Shown here: piece by piece, positions 18,047 to 26,140 of the stretch | How positions within the stretch are numbered: position 1 is the first letter of the stretch | Layout of the letters: every line of letters starts with the position of its first letter | From: JAIVJG01 sp964236735 | Lineage (GTDB): Bacteria; Acidobacteriota; Blastocatellia; Pyrinomonadales; Pyrinomonadaceae | Length of the DNA: 64,000 nucleotides | Reading direction: 5' to 3' | NCBI GenBank assembly: GCA_964236735.1 | Contig: CAXSFM010000004.1 | Coordinates: forward strand, 248,001 to 312,000 | Made by a program: the position numbers and the translations under genes | The notes under the pieces: model-generated | What the model was told of the DNA's origin: nothing | The model's database searches: none | The model's input: only the letters and a program-made list of their open reading frames with translations

Positions 18047-18961
18047 ATGAAAATCATCGTGACGGGCGCGACCGGACTCGTCGGACAAGCGTTGGTGCAA
18101 TCTCTCATCGCCGACGGGCACAGTGTCACGCGACTCGTGCGCGGCAGTTCGTCACCATCGAGCAATGACAAAATAACGGATGTCACCTGGAATCCGGCGA
18201 CGGGAGTGGTTGACGCGCAGGCGCTTGAAAGTCACGACGCGGCGGTACATCTCGCAGGTGAGCCAATCGCCGAAGGCAAGTGGGACGAAGTGAAAAAGAA
18301 GCGCGTGCTTGAGAGTCGCGTCAACGGCACGCGCTTTCTGTCGGAGACTTTGGCGCAACTGAAAGCGAAACCGGAAGCGTTCGTGTCGGCGTCGGCAATT
18401 GGTTTTTACGGCAATCGTGGAGCGGAAATGCTGACGGAAGCGAGCGCGTCGGGCGACGATTTTTTGAGCGAAGTGTGCCGCGAGTGGGAGACGGCGGCGT
18501 TGCCCGCGAGCCAGGCGGGGATACGTGTCGTCAACATCCGCATCGGCATCGTGTTGAGCAGCGAAGGCGGCGCGCTCGCCAAAATGCTGACGCCGTTCAA
18601 GCTCGGCGTCGGCGGACGCTTCGGCGACGGCGAGCAATACATGAGTTGGATTACGCTCGATGATGTCGTCGGCATTATCAAGCACGCCATCACGCACAAG
18701 GATTTGCGTGGAGCGGTGAACACGGTTGCGCCCGGTGCGGTGTCGAACAGCGAGTTCACGAAGACGCTCGGACATGTACTCGGACGCCCGACCTTCTTCG
18801 CCGTCCCGGCTTTCGCCGCGCGCCTCGTCTTCGGCGAGATGGCCGATGCGCTGCTGCTCTCCGGCGCGCGCGTCGCTCCGGCGCGTCTCGAAGCCAGCGG
18901 ATACAAGTTCGCGTATCCACAACTCGAAGTCGCTTTGAGGCACATCCTTAAGACAGCATGA
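18047..18961 (+). CDS. TIGR01777 family NAD(P)-dependent epimerase (DUF1731 C-terminus)
   Basis: A 304-residue extended short-chain dehydrogenase: MKIIVTGATGLVGQALVQSL gives the TGxTGxxG nucleotide-binding loop, AVHLAGEPIAEGKW the second-strand AG motif, SASAIGFYGNRG holds the YG position of the atypical active site, and the last about 50 residues form the DUF1731 tail (GRPTFFAVPAFAARLVFGEMADALLLSGARVAP). The family (YfcH/SDR39U1) has no firmly known substrate. AGGAG lies eight bases before the ATG, and the gene follows murE closely, so the two are likely co-transcribed. It meets the permease gene tail to tail. Confidence 0.92.
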   Translation: MKIIVTGATGLVGQALVQSLIADGHSVTRLVRGSSSPSSNDKITDVTWNPATGVVDAQALESHDAAVHLAGEPIAEGKWDEVKKKRVLESRVNGTRFLSETLAQLKAKPEAFVSASAIGFYGNRGAEMLTEASASGDDFLSEVCREWETAALPASQAGIRVVNIRIGIVLSSEGGALAKMLTPFKLGVGGRFGDGEQYMSWITLDDVVGIIKHAITHKDLRGAVNTVAPGAVSNSEFTKTLGHVLGRPTFFAVPAFAARLVFGEMADALLLSGARVAPARLEASGYKFAYPQLEVALRHILKTA

Positions 18962-18977
18962 TGATTAACTTCGATGG

Positions 18978-20429
18978 TTAGTCTTCGTCGTCGTGCGCCT
19001 CGGTTGAAATGATGCGACGGTGGCGAAAGAAGAAATAATAAACCGGCAGTCCAAGCGCAATCAGGAAAATACCGACGAGGGCTTGCATGGGTGTGGCAAT
19101 CAACGTGTTGATGAGCAAGAATCCTGTCACGAGTAAAAAGAGAACGGGCACAACGGGATAGCCCCACGCGCGGTAGGGGCGGGCAGCGCTAGGCATTCGG
19201 CGTCGGAAGAGAAAGATCGAGGCCGTCACGAGTCCATAGAAAATCCACGAGCCGAAGATGACGTAGTCAGTCAAGGTGTCGAACGAGCCGGAGAGCGCGA
19301 GCAGGCACGCCCACACGCCTTGCACGACGAGCGCGCCGATGGGCACGCGCGTCTTCGGATTGAGCCGCGCGAGATTCTGGAAGAAGAGTCCGTCGCGCGC
19401 CATCGCATAGGGAACTCGCGCGCCGGTCAGAATCGAGGTGTGGAGCGTGCCGATGGAAGATGCCATCAGACCTGCTGACATCAACCCCACTGCGGCAGGG
19501 CCGAGAAAAGTGAGCGCGACCTCTCTCGCCACCGAAGAACTTTTCGAGACGCCGGCGATTGTCGTCGGGTCGAGGACATAGAAGTAGGCGAGATTGACGA
19601 AGACGTAAAGCACGATAATCGTGATCGTCCCGCCGATAAGCGCGAGCGGAACGTTTCGTTGCGGATTCTTGACCTCGCCCGCGACGAGCGTCAGATTGTT
19701 CCAGCCGTCGTAACCCCACAGCGCGCCGAGCATCGCCGCGCCGAAGCCCGCCACGCCGAGCTGCGTCGCAGGGTCAACGCCCTCACACGCGCCGCCGACG
19801 TTCGCCAGCATAAAGTGATTCCAGTTACCGCTCGCGAGTAAGAATGCACCGACGCCGATGCCCAGCACAAGCGCGATTTTGACGCCGGTCAATGCGGTCG
19901 CGACCCAGCCGCTGACGACGACCGCCGCGCAGTTGAGCAGCGTGATGATGGCGATCAAAGAGACGGCGATGAGTTGCATCGTGCCGAGCGGAAATTCGTA
20001 GCCGAAAATTTTTGGTGTGAGGTAAACAGTCTTGAGCGTGCCGCCGACGAGATCGTTGAGGAAGATAGCGAACGCGACCGCGACCGACGCCTGCGAGCCG
20101 GTCTTGGCGATGAAGATTTGCATCCATCCATAGAGAAAGCCTGCGCCCGCGCCGTAAGCTTCACGCACGAAAACATACTCACCGCCAGCGCGCGGCATCA
20201 TCGCCGCCAGTTCGGCATAAGTGAGCGCGCCCGCAAGCGACAGCAAACCCGCGACGACCCACACCGTAATCACCATGCCGGGCGTCCCGACGTTACATGT
20301 CATCACACGCGCCTTGAGAAAGACGCCCGTGCCGACGACGTTGCCGATGATGATGGAGATGGCGGCGACCAGAGTGAGGCCGCGAATCAGCGTGACAGGC
20401 GAGGGAAGTTTGGGTGTCGTCGTTGTCAT
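18978..20429 (-). CDS. APC family amino acid permease
   Basis: A 483-residue integral membrane protein with about 12 hydrophobic helices. The first helix carries the substrate-binding unwound stretch SIIIGNVVGTGVF, and the second and third hold GALTYAELAAMMPRAGGEYVFVREAYG, the hallmark of the LAT/APC amino acid-polyamine-organocation family. It would move amino acids across the inner membrane, by exchange or with protons. It is encoded next to, and on the same strand as, the lysA-type decarboxylase upstream of it (gap of about 50 bases), which makes an amino acid such as lysine a possible but unproven substrate. Confidence 0.92.
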   Translation of the reverse strand: MTTTTPKLPSPVTLIRGLTLVAAISIIIGNVVGTGVFLKARVMTCNVGTPGMVITVWVVAGLLSLAGALTYAELAAMMPRAGGEYVFVREAYGAGAGFLYGWMQIFIAKTGSQASVAVAFAIFLNDLVGGTLKTVYLTPKIFGYEFPLGTMQLIAVSLIAIITLLNCAAVVVSGWVATALTGVKIALVLGIGVGAFLLASGNWNHFMLANVGGACEGVDPATQLGVAGFGAAMLGALWGYDGWNNLTLVAGEVKNPQRNVPLALIGGTITIIVLYVFVNLAYFYVLDPTTIAGVSKSSSVAREVALTFLGPAAVGLMSAGLMASSIGTLHTSILTGARVPYAMARDGLFFQNLARLNPKTRVPIGALVVQGVWACLLALSGSFDTLTDYVIFGSWIFYGLVTASIFLFRRRMPSAARPYRAWGYPVVPVLFLLVTGFLLINTLIATPMQALVGIFLIALGLPVYYFFFRHRRIISTEAHDDED

Positions 20430-20480
20430 GTGGTGGATGATGTTTTCGCGTTTATTGAATGATGTCCGCGTCGCTCAAGT

Positions 20481-21941
20481 TTAGAACACGTCGCTGACAA
20501 CCAAGTCCGCGTAAGTTTCTCGACGGCGGACGAGGTCAGCGCGTCCATCTTCGCGCGTCATCACGGCGGCGGGCATCGGGCGTCCGTTGTAGGGGAACGC
20601 CTGCGCCAGCGTGTACGCGCCGGTGTTGAGCAGCGCGAGAACTTCATTGGGACGCACATCCGCCGGGAGCATTCGGTAATCGGGGAGACGCCCGTGCCGC
20701 TCGATGTCAAAATACACGTCGCCGGAATCGCAGAGCGGCCCCGCGACTTTGTAAGCGGTTTGATGCGGGGCATCGGCGCGCGTGGCGGAGATGAGGTGAT
20801 AGTACCAGTTGTAAGTCGTCATCGAGAGTAAGAGGTTGAAGCCCGCGTCTGTCAGCAGCCACACGTCGCTGGTCTCAGGTCTGAGCTTGATGTTTCGCAC
20901 GGTAGTCAGGACGACACCCGCATCGGCGATGATGCTGCGTCCCGGTTCGAGCAGAATGGTGACGCGGTTAAGTAGGTGTTCCGCTCCGGCAGTGCGTGCC
21001 GCATCGCGCGCGACTCCGAGCGCGGCCTTGAGCACGTCGCCGGGTTCAAGCGAAGCTCCGAGCATGTCGCGCTCGTGCGCGGGGAGTTGATCGGCTTGCG
21101 AAGAGTCGCGCAGGTAATTGACGGGGATGCCGCCGCCGAGATTGATGTGTTCGAGCGCGTGGCCGGTCTCTTCGTAAACTTTTTTGAGATGCTCCCACAT
21201 CGTCTTGAAAGCTTCGGCGTAAGGCGCAACATCGGGCGTCTGCGAGCCGATGTGGATGTGGATGCCAGAGACGTGAATGAGTTCGGGGTGTTGCAGCGCG
21301 CGGAGAAAAGCGTCGTGGACTTCGACGGCTGAGATGCCGAACTTCGAGGTATGAAGTGCGGTCTGCAATCCCAGATGCGAGCGCGTGCCGATTTCAGGGA
21401 CGAGCCGCAGCGCGACGCGCGCTCGCTTGCCAACGCGACGTGCCGATGCTTCAATCAATTCGATTTCGTAAATCGAGTCCACGTTGATTGAATAGATGCC
21501 GGCGCGCACCGCTTCATCAATCTCGGCGTCCGTTTTGCTCGTGCCGTTGAAGATAATTTGATCAGGACGGAAGCCCGCTGTGAGCGCCTTAAAGAGTTCG
21601 CCGCCGCTATTAACTTCGCAATCAATATCGGAGTCGCGCACGGCCTTGAGAACGGCCATATTTGAATTCGCCTTCGAGGCGTAGAAGAATCTGACCGGAC
21701 GCTCAACCTGCGCCGCGCCGCGCTTGAGGCGTTCGATGTTTGAGCGGATGCGCGGCTCGGAAAAGACGTAGAGCGGGCTATCGAATTGGCGTGTGAGTTC
21801 GAGCGCGTCGAGTCCATTAATGAAGAGATGGCCGGCGTGCGTCTCAAGGTATCCGGGAATTTCCCATGCGGGTGACGAAGTGGCGGCGTCAGTTAAAATC
21901 GTCGGCGTCAACATGCTGTGCGTCTGCTCCGAAATGCTCAT
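20481..21941 (-). CDS. lysA: PLP-dependent decarboxylase, diaminopimelate decarboxylase type
   Basis: A 486-residue fold-type III (alanine racemase-like) PLP enzyme. The cofactor lysine lies in FFYASKAN (K90); later come GIHIHIGSQ, NLGGGIPVNY (phosphate-binding glycines), LEPGRSI and the second-subunit cysteine motif GPLCDSGDVYF. These match LysA, which turns meso-diaminopimelate into L-lysine; the PLCDSGD box fits LysA better than ornithine or arginine decarboxylases. It is longer than the usual 420 residues, with an N-terminal extension of about 30 residues and an insert after the glycine motif, so a related carboxy-amino acid substrate is possible. It is divergent from the class V aminotransferase across about 70 bases. 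Confidence 0.82.
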   Translation of the reverse strand: MSISEQTHSMLTPTILTDAATSSPAWEIPGYLETHAGHLFINGLDALELTRQFDSPLYVFSEPRIRSNIERLKRGAAQVERPVRFFYASKANSNMAVLKAVRDSDIDCEVNSGGELFKALTAGFRPDQIIFNGTSKTDAEIDEAVRAGIYSINVDSIYEIELIEASARRVGKRARVALRLVPEIGTRSHLGLQTALHTSKFGISAVEVHDAFLRALQHPELIHVSGIHIHIGSQTPDVAPYAEAFKTMWEHLKKVYEETGHALEHINLGGGIPVNYLRDSSQADQLPAHERDMLGASLEPGDVLKAALGVARDAARTAGAEHLLNRVTILLEPGRSIIADAGVVLTTVRNIKLRPETSDVWLLTDAGFNLLLSMTTYNWYYHLISATRADAPHQTAYKVAGPLCDSGDVYFDIERHGRLPDYRMLPADVRPNEVLALLNTGAYTLAQAFPYNGRPMPAAVMTREDGRADLVRRRETYADLVVSDVF

Positions 21942-22009
21942 CAGTTTGTAATCGCGTGCGAAGATAGAACGGTGTGTGGACAGCGTCAAGGTTCAGAAAG
22001 GAAACGAAG

Positions 22010-23200
22010 ATGCAGCGTGAGCAAAACGTCTCGTTGGAGAGCGGCGTTGACTGGGTAAAAGTGCGTAGTGATTTTCCCATCACGGAGCGCACGGCATATC
22101 TCAACAGCGCGGGGGCGGGGCCTGTGCCGCGCGTCGTGTTGGAAGCGGCCACGCAGTTTTATCAGGAGACTTTGGAGAGCGGCGACCATAGTTGGGACGC
22201 CTGGCTCGCACGTCGTGAGGACGCACGCGCGCGCATCGCGCGTCTCATCAACGCGGAGCCTGACGAGATCGGTTTGACGACCAACACTTCGTCGGGCATG
22301 AATCTGATCGTGGACGCGCTCGAAGGCAGAGGCGATGTCGTCTCGTGCGATCTGGAATTTCCGGTCACGACGATCCCGTGGCTGCACAGGGGCGTGCGCG
22401 TGCGTTTCGTCAATGCTGTCGAGGGCGTGTTAAGAACAGATGACATCGAGAGCGAGATGGACGAGAAGACGGCGATCATCTGTCTCAGCCACGTTCAGTA
22501 TTCAAACGGCTTTCGCGCAGACCTTGAGGAGATCGGCAACAACAAAGGCCGCCACGCTTTCGTCGTCAACGCCAGCCAGTCCGCCGGAGTGTTTCCGATA
22601 GACGTGAAGCGGATGAAGATTGACGCGCTGTGTGCGACGGGACACAAGTGGATGCTGGCGGGTTACGGGTCGGGCTTCGTCTATCTCTCGCGCGAGCTTC
22701 TCGCACAGACACGCCCGCGCGCAATTAGCTGGTTGAGCGTCGAAGACCCTTTTGCGATGCGTAACGACAATTGGCGCGCGCGCCGTGATGCCGCCATGCG
22801 TGCGGAGACAGGCTGCCCGCATTTCGCAGGCATCTTCGCGCTCGGAGCCGCCGCGCGTTATCTGCTTGAGTTAGGCGCGGAACAGATTGAGCAACGCGCG
22901 CTCGCCATCAATCGTCATCTCACAGAAAGTTTGCAGCGTGAGGGTTGGCAAGTTCTGTCGCCATTAAATTCAGAGGCGTGGCGTTCGGCTGAAACTTTGG
23001 TGCGAGCGAACGATCCGGCGCGCGTCGTCAAGCATCTCTCACGTCGCGGCGTGGCTGTGACCATCAAGCCGCAGGGCTTTCGCGCCGCCACGCACTTTTT
23101 CAACGACGAGGCCGATGTCGCGCGTCTGATCGAAGCTCTGGAAGAATTTGAGGAAGATGGAAGTGAGAAAGAGCGTGACGGCAAACAGACGCAAGTTTGA
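22010..23200 (+). CDS. Class V aminotransferase (cysteine desulfurase-like)
   Basis: A 396-residue fold-type I PLP enzyme. ITERTAYLNSAGAGP opens the protein, TTNTSSGMNLI is the phosphate-binding region, and the cofactor lysine is K213 in CATGHKWMLAGYG. The family includes cysteine desulfurases, selenocysteine lyases, kynureninase and isopenicillin-N epimerase. The strict active-site cysteine loop of IscS/SufS is not evident, so I leave the substrate open. AAAGGAA lies before the ATG. The stop codon is embedded in the TTGACA box of the tRNA-Gly promoter. Confidence 0.9.
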   Translation: MQREQNVSLESGVDWVKVRSDFPITERTAYLNSAGAGPVPRVVLEAATQFYQETLESGDHSWDAWLARREDARARIARLINAEPDEIGLTTNTSSGMNLIVDALEGRGDVVSCDLEFPVTTIPWLHRGVRVRFVNAVEGVLRTDDIESEMDEKTAIICLSHVQYSNGFRADLEEIGNNKGRHAFVVNASQSAGVFPIDVKRMKIDALCATGHKWMLAGYGSGFVYLSRELLAQTRPRAISWLSVEDPFAMRNDNWRARRDAAMRAETGCPHFAGIFALGAAARYLLELGAEQIEQRALAINRHLTESLQREGWQVLSPLNSEAWRSAETLVRANDPARVVKHLSRRGVAVTIKPQGFRAATHFFNDEADVARLIEALEEFEEDGSEKERDGKQTQV

Positions 23201-23225
23201 CACCCCCTGCGAGGTTGGGTATCTT
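23197..23225 (+). promoter_or_regulatory. Candidate promoter of tRNA-Gly
   Basis: TTGACA and TATCTT are 17 bases apart; the mature tRNA starts about 50 bases downstream. The -35 box overlaps the stop codon of the aminotransferase gene. Confidence 0.5.
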
Positions 23226-23274
23226 TTTCACATCGCAGAGAATGTTCTGTCGAGTGCCGAGTTTTTCCGAATGT

Positions 23275-23346
23275 GCGCGAGTAGCTCAATGGTAGAGCAT
23301 CGGCTTCCCAAGCCGGGGGTTGCGGGTTCAATCCCCGTCTCGCGCT
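23275..23346 (+). tRNA. tRNA-Gly (anticodon CCC)
   Basis: A 72-base cloverleaf. The acceptor GCGCGAG pairs with CTCGCGC, the D arm is GCTC/GAGC, the anticodon stem TCGGC/GCCGG encloses TTCCCAA (anticodon CCC, reading GGG), the T arm is GCGGG-TTCAATC-CCCGT, and the discriminator is T, as usual for glycine. No CCA is encoded. Confidence 0.95.
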
Positions 23347-23548
23347 TTTCCTTCAATAAAATTACTGCGTATCGTGTCTTCACGCGCACGACAAATTCGC
23401 ATGTCACCTCTAATTTTATGCACAGCCATGTGACACATAATCTTCAATGGAATTTACTTGTAGCCTGATCTGCGTGCAGTCTCATCGCAGATGTAGTAAA
23501 AGAAAAGCGAAGAGTGACAAATGGTCTCACATTGACGAGCATATAAAG

Positions 23549-23944
23549 ATGAAAACTATAAAACTCCGTTCAATATTCGTGATCTGCCTGTTCCTGATGA
23601 CGCTGGCAATGGTCAGCGGGCAGCCGCCTAAAATTTCTGCGGTCAATGGATTCGAGACGCGGTGTGGCTGGTTTAGCAATCCGACGCCTGCTAATGCATG
23701 GTTGGATGATCGTGAAGGCGAATGGATTATAAGTGTGCAGGGCGGACACCAAGCGGAGGGTGAATGGCCTGTTTTCAAAAGGGGGCAATGGGTGCGGACA
23801 AATGCCGGCAGCTATGGTTATGGTTGCGCGTGCCTCAAAGTCCGAGTCAATCATCAAACGCGCGAAGTCTTAGAGATCAAGACTGCCACGGCACGTCCCT
23901 TGGCTGCATGTCGGAAGGATCAATCATTGAAAGAGCCGAAATGA
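23549..23944 (+). CDS. DUF4087 secreted protein
   Basis: A 131-residue protein with a Sec signal (KLRSIFVICLFLMTLAMVSGQ). The mature part opens with ETRCGWFSNPTPANAWLDDREGEWIISVQGGHQAEG, the signature of the DUF4087 family, and has paired cysteines (GCACLK and a late ACRK). The function of the family is unknown. ATG start with a weak ribosome site. Base composition is AT-richer than the genes on either side, and it stands directly after tRNA-Gly, hinting at acquired DNA. Confidence 0.8.
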   Translation: MKTIKLRSIFVICLFLMTLAMVSGQPPKISAVNGFETRCGWFSNPTPANAWLDDREGEWIISVQGGHQAEGEWPVFKRGQWVRTNAGSYGYGCACLKVRVNHQTREVLEIKTATARPLAACRKDQSLKEPK

Positions 23945-24000
23945 TGTGTAGATGACGGGTGGCCTAATAATTTTTGTAACAATAGTTGAGGTCTAAAAAG

Positions 24001-24213
24001 ATGAAAGATAATTTTGCGGAAGTGGTGGAAGAAGTGAAAAATCTCTCCACCGATGAAAAGCTGGAGTTGCAAACTCTCATCGAAAAATATCTCACTGAAG
24101 AAAGAAGGCAGGAGATATACGAAAATTATCAGGCCAGTACAGATGAATTGGACAAAGGCAAATTGATATTCTCAAATGACATGAACATGCTCAAAGGAAT
24201 GCTCAATGATTGA
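24001..24213 (+). CDS. Putative antitoxin of a type II pair
   Basis: A 70-residue, highly helical and charged protein (EVVEEVKNLSTDEKLELQTLIEKYL) with no clear DNA-binding fold. The call rests on position: its stop overlaps the start of a RelE-family toxin gene by eight bases, the usual antitoxin-first layout. The EVVEEVKNLSTDEKLEL pattern is also seen in small antitoxin-like partners of such toxins. AT-rich. Confidence 0.7.
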   Translation: MKDNFAEVVEEVKNLSTDEKLELQTLIEKYLTEERRQEIYENYQASTDELDKGKLIFSNDMNMLKGMLND

Positions 24214-24475
24214 GATAGCTTTCAGTTCATCCTTCAAAAGAGCGTTCAAAAAGAATGTCGCTGGTAACGCAAGTTTGGAAGCAAGCTTTTGGGAGCGAGT
24301 AGAGCTTTTTAAGAACAACCCGTTCGAGCCGAAGATGAGGACGCACAAGCTGTCGGGCAGGTTAAAAGATTTATGGAGTTTCAGCGTTGAATATGATTTG
24401 AGAATTATCTTCTTATTTGTTGAACAAGATAAAGTCGTCTTTGTAGCTATTGGCACACACACAGAAGTTTATTAG
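24206..24475 (+). CDS. RelE/YafQ-type mRNA interferase toxin
   Basis: An 89-residue protein: FSSSFKRAFKKN at the start, then a long helix, HKLSGRLKDLWSFSVEYDLRIIFLF, and VVFVAIGTHTEVY at the end. This is the compact RelE/ParE fold, closest to the YafQ/RelE-StbE group; the late His in GTHxEVY matches the catalytic histidine position of YafQ-type ribosome-dependent endonucleases. It would cut mRNA at the ribosome unless bound by the upstream partner. The ATG lies inside the antitoxin gene, implying coupled translation. Confidence 0.88.
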   Translation: MIEIAFSSSFKRAFKKNVAGNASLEASFWERVELFKNNPFEPKMRTHKLSGRLKDLWSFSVEYDLRIIFLFVEQDKVVFVAIGTHTEVY

Positions 24476-24505
24476 CAAGGCAAATGAAGTGGGAAGGAGT
24501 TGGCT

Positions 24506-24802
24506 ATGACAGAAACAACACGCTGGACAATTATTTGCCCTTGCTGCGAAGCGACGTTGGTCGTGGACGCGCAGACCGGAGCCATCATTTCTCATCAGGA
24601 AAAGGTGAAGCCGGTGGCTTCTTTCGAGGAGATGGCGAAGGATTTAGAGAGGCAAAAGCAGACGCGCGATCAAGTTTTCTCGCAGGAACTCGGCTCGATG
24701 AAAGATCGTGAGCGTTTGCTGGAAGAGAAATTTCGAGATGCGATGAAACGCGCCGACAAGGATAAAGATAAACCTTACAGAAATCCGCTCGACTACGATT
24801 AG
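24506..24802 (+). CDS. Small CPxC-containing hypothetical protein
   Basis: A 98-residue protein with an N-terminal CPCC cluster in a short beta region (WTIICPCCEATLVVDAQTGAIISHQEK), resembling half of a zinc ribbon, then a long charged helix with coiled-coil character to the C-terminus. Family not recognised. GGAAGGAG six bases before the ATG is a strong ribosome site. It is followed by the convergent preA gene. Confidence 0.7.
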   Translation: MTETTRWTIICPCCEATLVVDAQTGAIISHQEKVKPVASFEEMAKDLERQKQTRDQVFSQELGSMKDRERLLEEKFRDAMKRADKDKDKPYRNPLDYD

Positions 24803-24855
24803 GCGCGAGCGTTGAGAAATGAATTTGTGAGACTCGAATTGATTGCGCGAGCCTT

Positions 24856-26124
24856 CTAGTCGCCGGTCATCGTCTCAGGCGGCTTGCTCGTCAACTGCCG
24901 CCACGTCAGCGGGTGTGTGCCGTCATCGAGTCGCACCATCGAGATACAATCCGGCGATGGGCAGACAAGATAGCAGAGATTGCAGCCGACACATTCACTC
25001 TCGTCCACGACGGGGAATCGCTGGCCGTCAATCATCGTGAGAGGTATGCACTGGTGCGCGCCGTCCTCGCAAGCGATGTGGCAGAGATTGCACTGGATAC
25101 ATTTCGCGTGATCTATGCGCGCGACGGTTTTGTAATTGAGATCGAGATTGCCCCAATCCGTCACGCGCTCGACGCTGCGCCCGATGATGTCGTGAACGCT
25201 CGCGAAACCTTTTTCATCCAGATAATTCGATAGCCCGTCAATCATGTCCTCGACGATGCGATAGCCGTAGTGCATGACGGCGGTGCAGACCTGAACGGTC
25301 GTCGCTCCGAGCAGGAGAAATTCCGCCGCATCGCGCCACGTCGAGATGCCGCCGATGCCGCTGATGGGCACGCGCACCTCCGTGTCGCGCGCGAGTTCCG
25401 AGACCATGTTGAGCGCAATCGGCTTGACCGCCGGGCCGCAGTAGCCGCCGTGCGCGGCCATGCCGCCGACGTTCGGATGCGGGACGAGCGTGTCGAGATT
25501 GACGCCCATCACGGAGTTGATTGTGTTGATAAGCGAGACCGCGTCCGCGCCGCCGCGCACGGCGGCGCGTCCCGGCGGGCAGATGTTCGTCACGTTCGGC
25601 GTGAGCTTGACGATGACGGGAAGGCTCGACGCTTCCTTGACCCACTCCGTCACCATGCAGGTGTATTCGGGAACCTGTCCCATCGCCGCGCCCATGCCGC
25701 GCTCGCTCATCCCGTGCGGGCAACCGAAATTCAACTCGAAGCCGTCCGCGCCCGTGTCTTGAACCTGCTTGACGATTTCCTGCCAGGCCTCGCGCTTCGA
25801 CTCGACCATCAGAGAGACGATGATGGCGTGCTTCGGATACTTGCGTTTGCACTCGCGTATCTCGCGCAGGTTCACTTCGAGCGGTCGGTCTGTGATGAGT
25901 TCGATATTGTTGAGGCCAATCATCCGCTGCGGGCCGAGGTCTATGGCGGCGAGACGCGAAGAGACGTTGCGAATCGGCTCGCCCAGAGTTTTCCACACCG
26001 CGCCGCCCCAACCGGCGTCGAACGCGCGCTCGATCATCGAACCCATGTTCGTCGGCGGCGCGGACGCGAGCCAGAAAGGATTCGGAGATTTGATGCCCGC
26101 GAAATTAACGCTCAGGTCTGCCAT
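24856..26124 (-). CDS. preA: NAD-dependent dihydropyrimidine dehydrogenase, catalytic subunit
   Basis: A 422-residue protein: an FMN-binding dihydroorotate-dehydrogenase-like barrel (residues 1 to about 320) fused to two 4Fe-4S motifs, CIQCNLCHIAC (342-352) and CVGCNLCYLVCP (378-389). LNFGCPHGM at 131-139 is the active-site loop also seen in mammalian DPD, and GIGGISTWRDA binds the FMN phosphate. With PreT it reduces uracil and thymine to the 5,6-dihydro forms using NADH, the first step of reductive pyrimidine breakdown; in Escherichia coli it can also run backwards. It lies 16 bases after preT in the same operon. ATG start with GGAGCGAGAG upstream. Confidence 0.95.
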   Translation of the reverse strand: MADLSVNFAGIKSPNPFWLASAPPTNMGSMIERAFDAGWGGAVWKTLGEPIRNVSSRLAAIDLGPQRMIGLNNIELITDRPLEVNLREIRECKRKYPKHAIIVSLMVESKREAWQEIVKQVQDTGADGFELNFGCPHGMSERGMGAAMGQVPEYTCMVTEWVKEASSLPVIVKLTPNVTNICPPGRAAVRGGADAVSLINTINSVMGVNLDTLVPHPNVGGMAAHGGYCGPAVKPIALNMVSELARDTEVRVPISGIGGISTWRDAAEFLLLGATTVQVCTAVMHYGYRIVEDMIDGLSNYLDEKGFASVHDIIGRSVERVTDWGNLDLNYKTVARIDHAKCIQCNLCHIACEDGAHQCIPLTMIDGQRFPVVDESECVGCNLCYLVCPSPDCISMVRLDDGTHPLTWRQLTSKPPETMTGD

Positions 26125-26140
26125 GTCTCTCGCTCCGTTT

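Noticed and set aside
22915..23331. A minus-strand 138-codon frame overlapping the aminotransferase end and tRNA-Gly
   Set aside because: Runs through both a real gene and a tRNA and has no domain.
23148..23468. A plus-strand 106-codon frame across tRNA-Gly
   Set aside because: Contains SSSMVEHRLPKPGVAGSIPV, a typical false translation of a tRNA gene.
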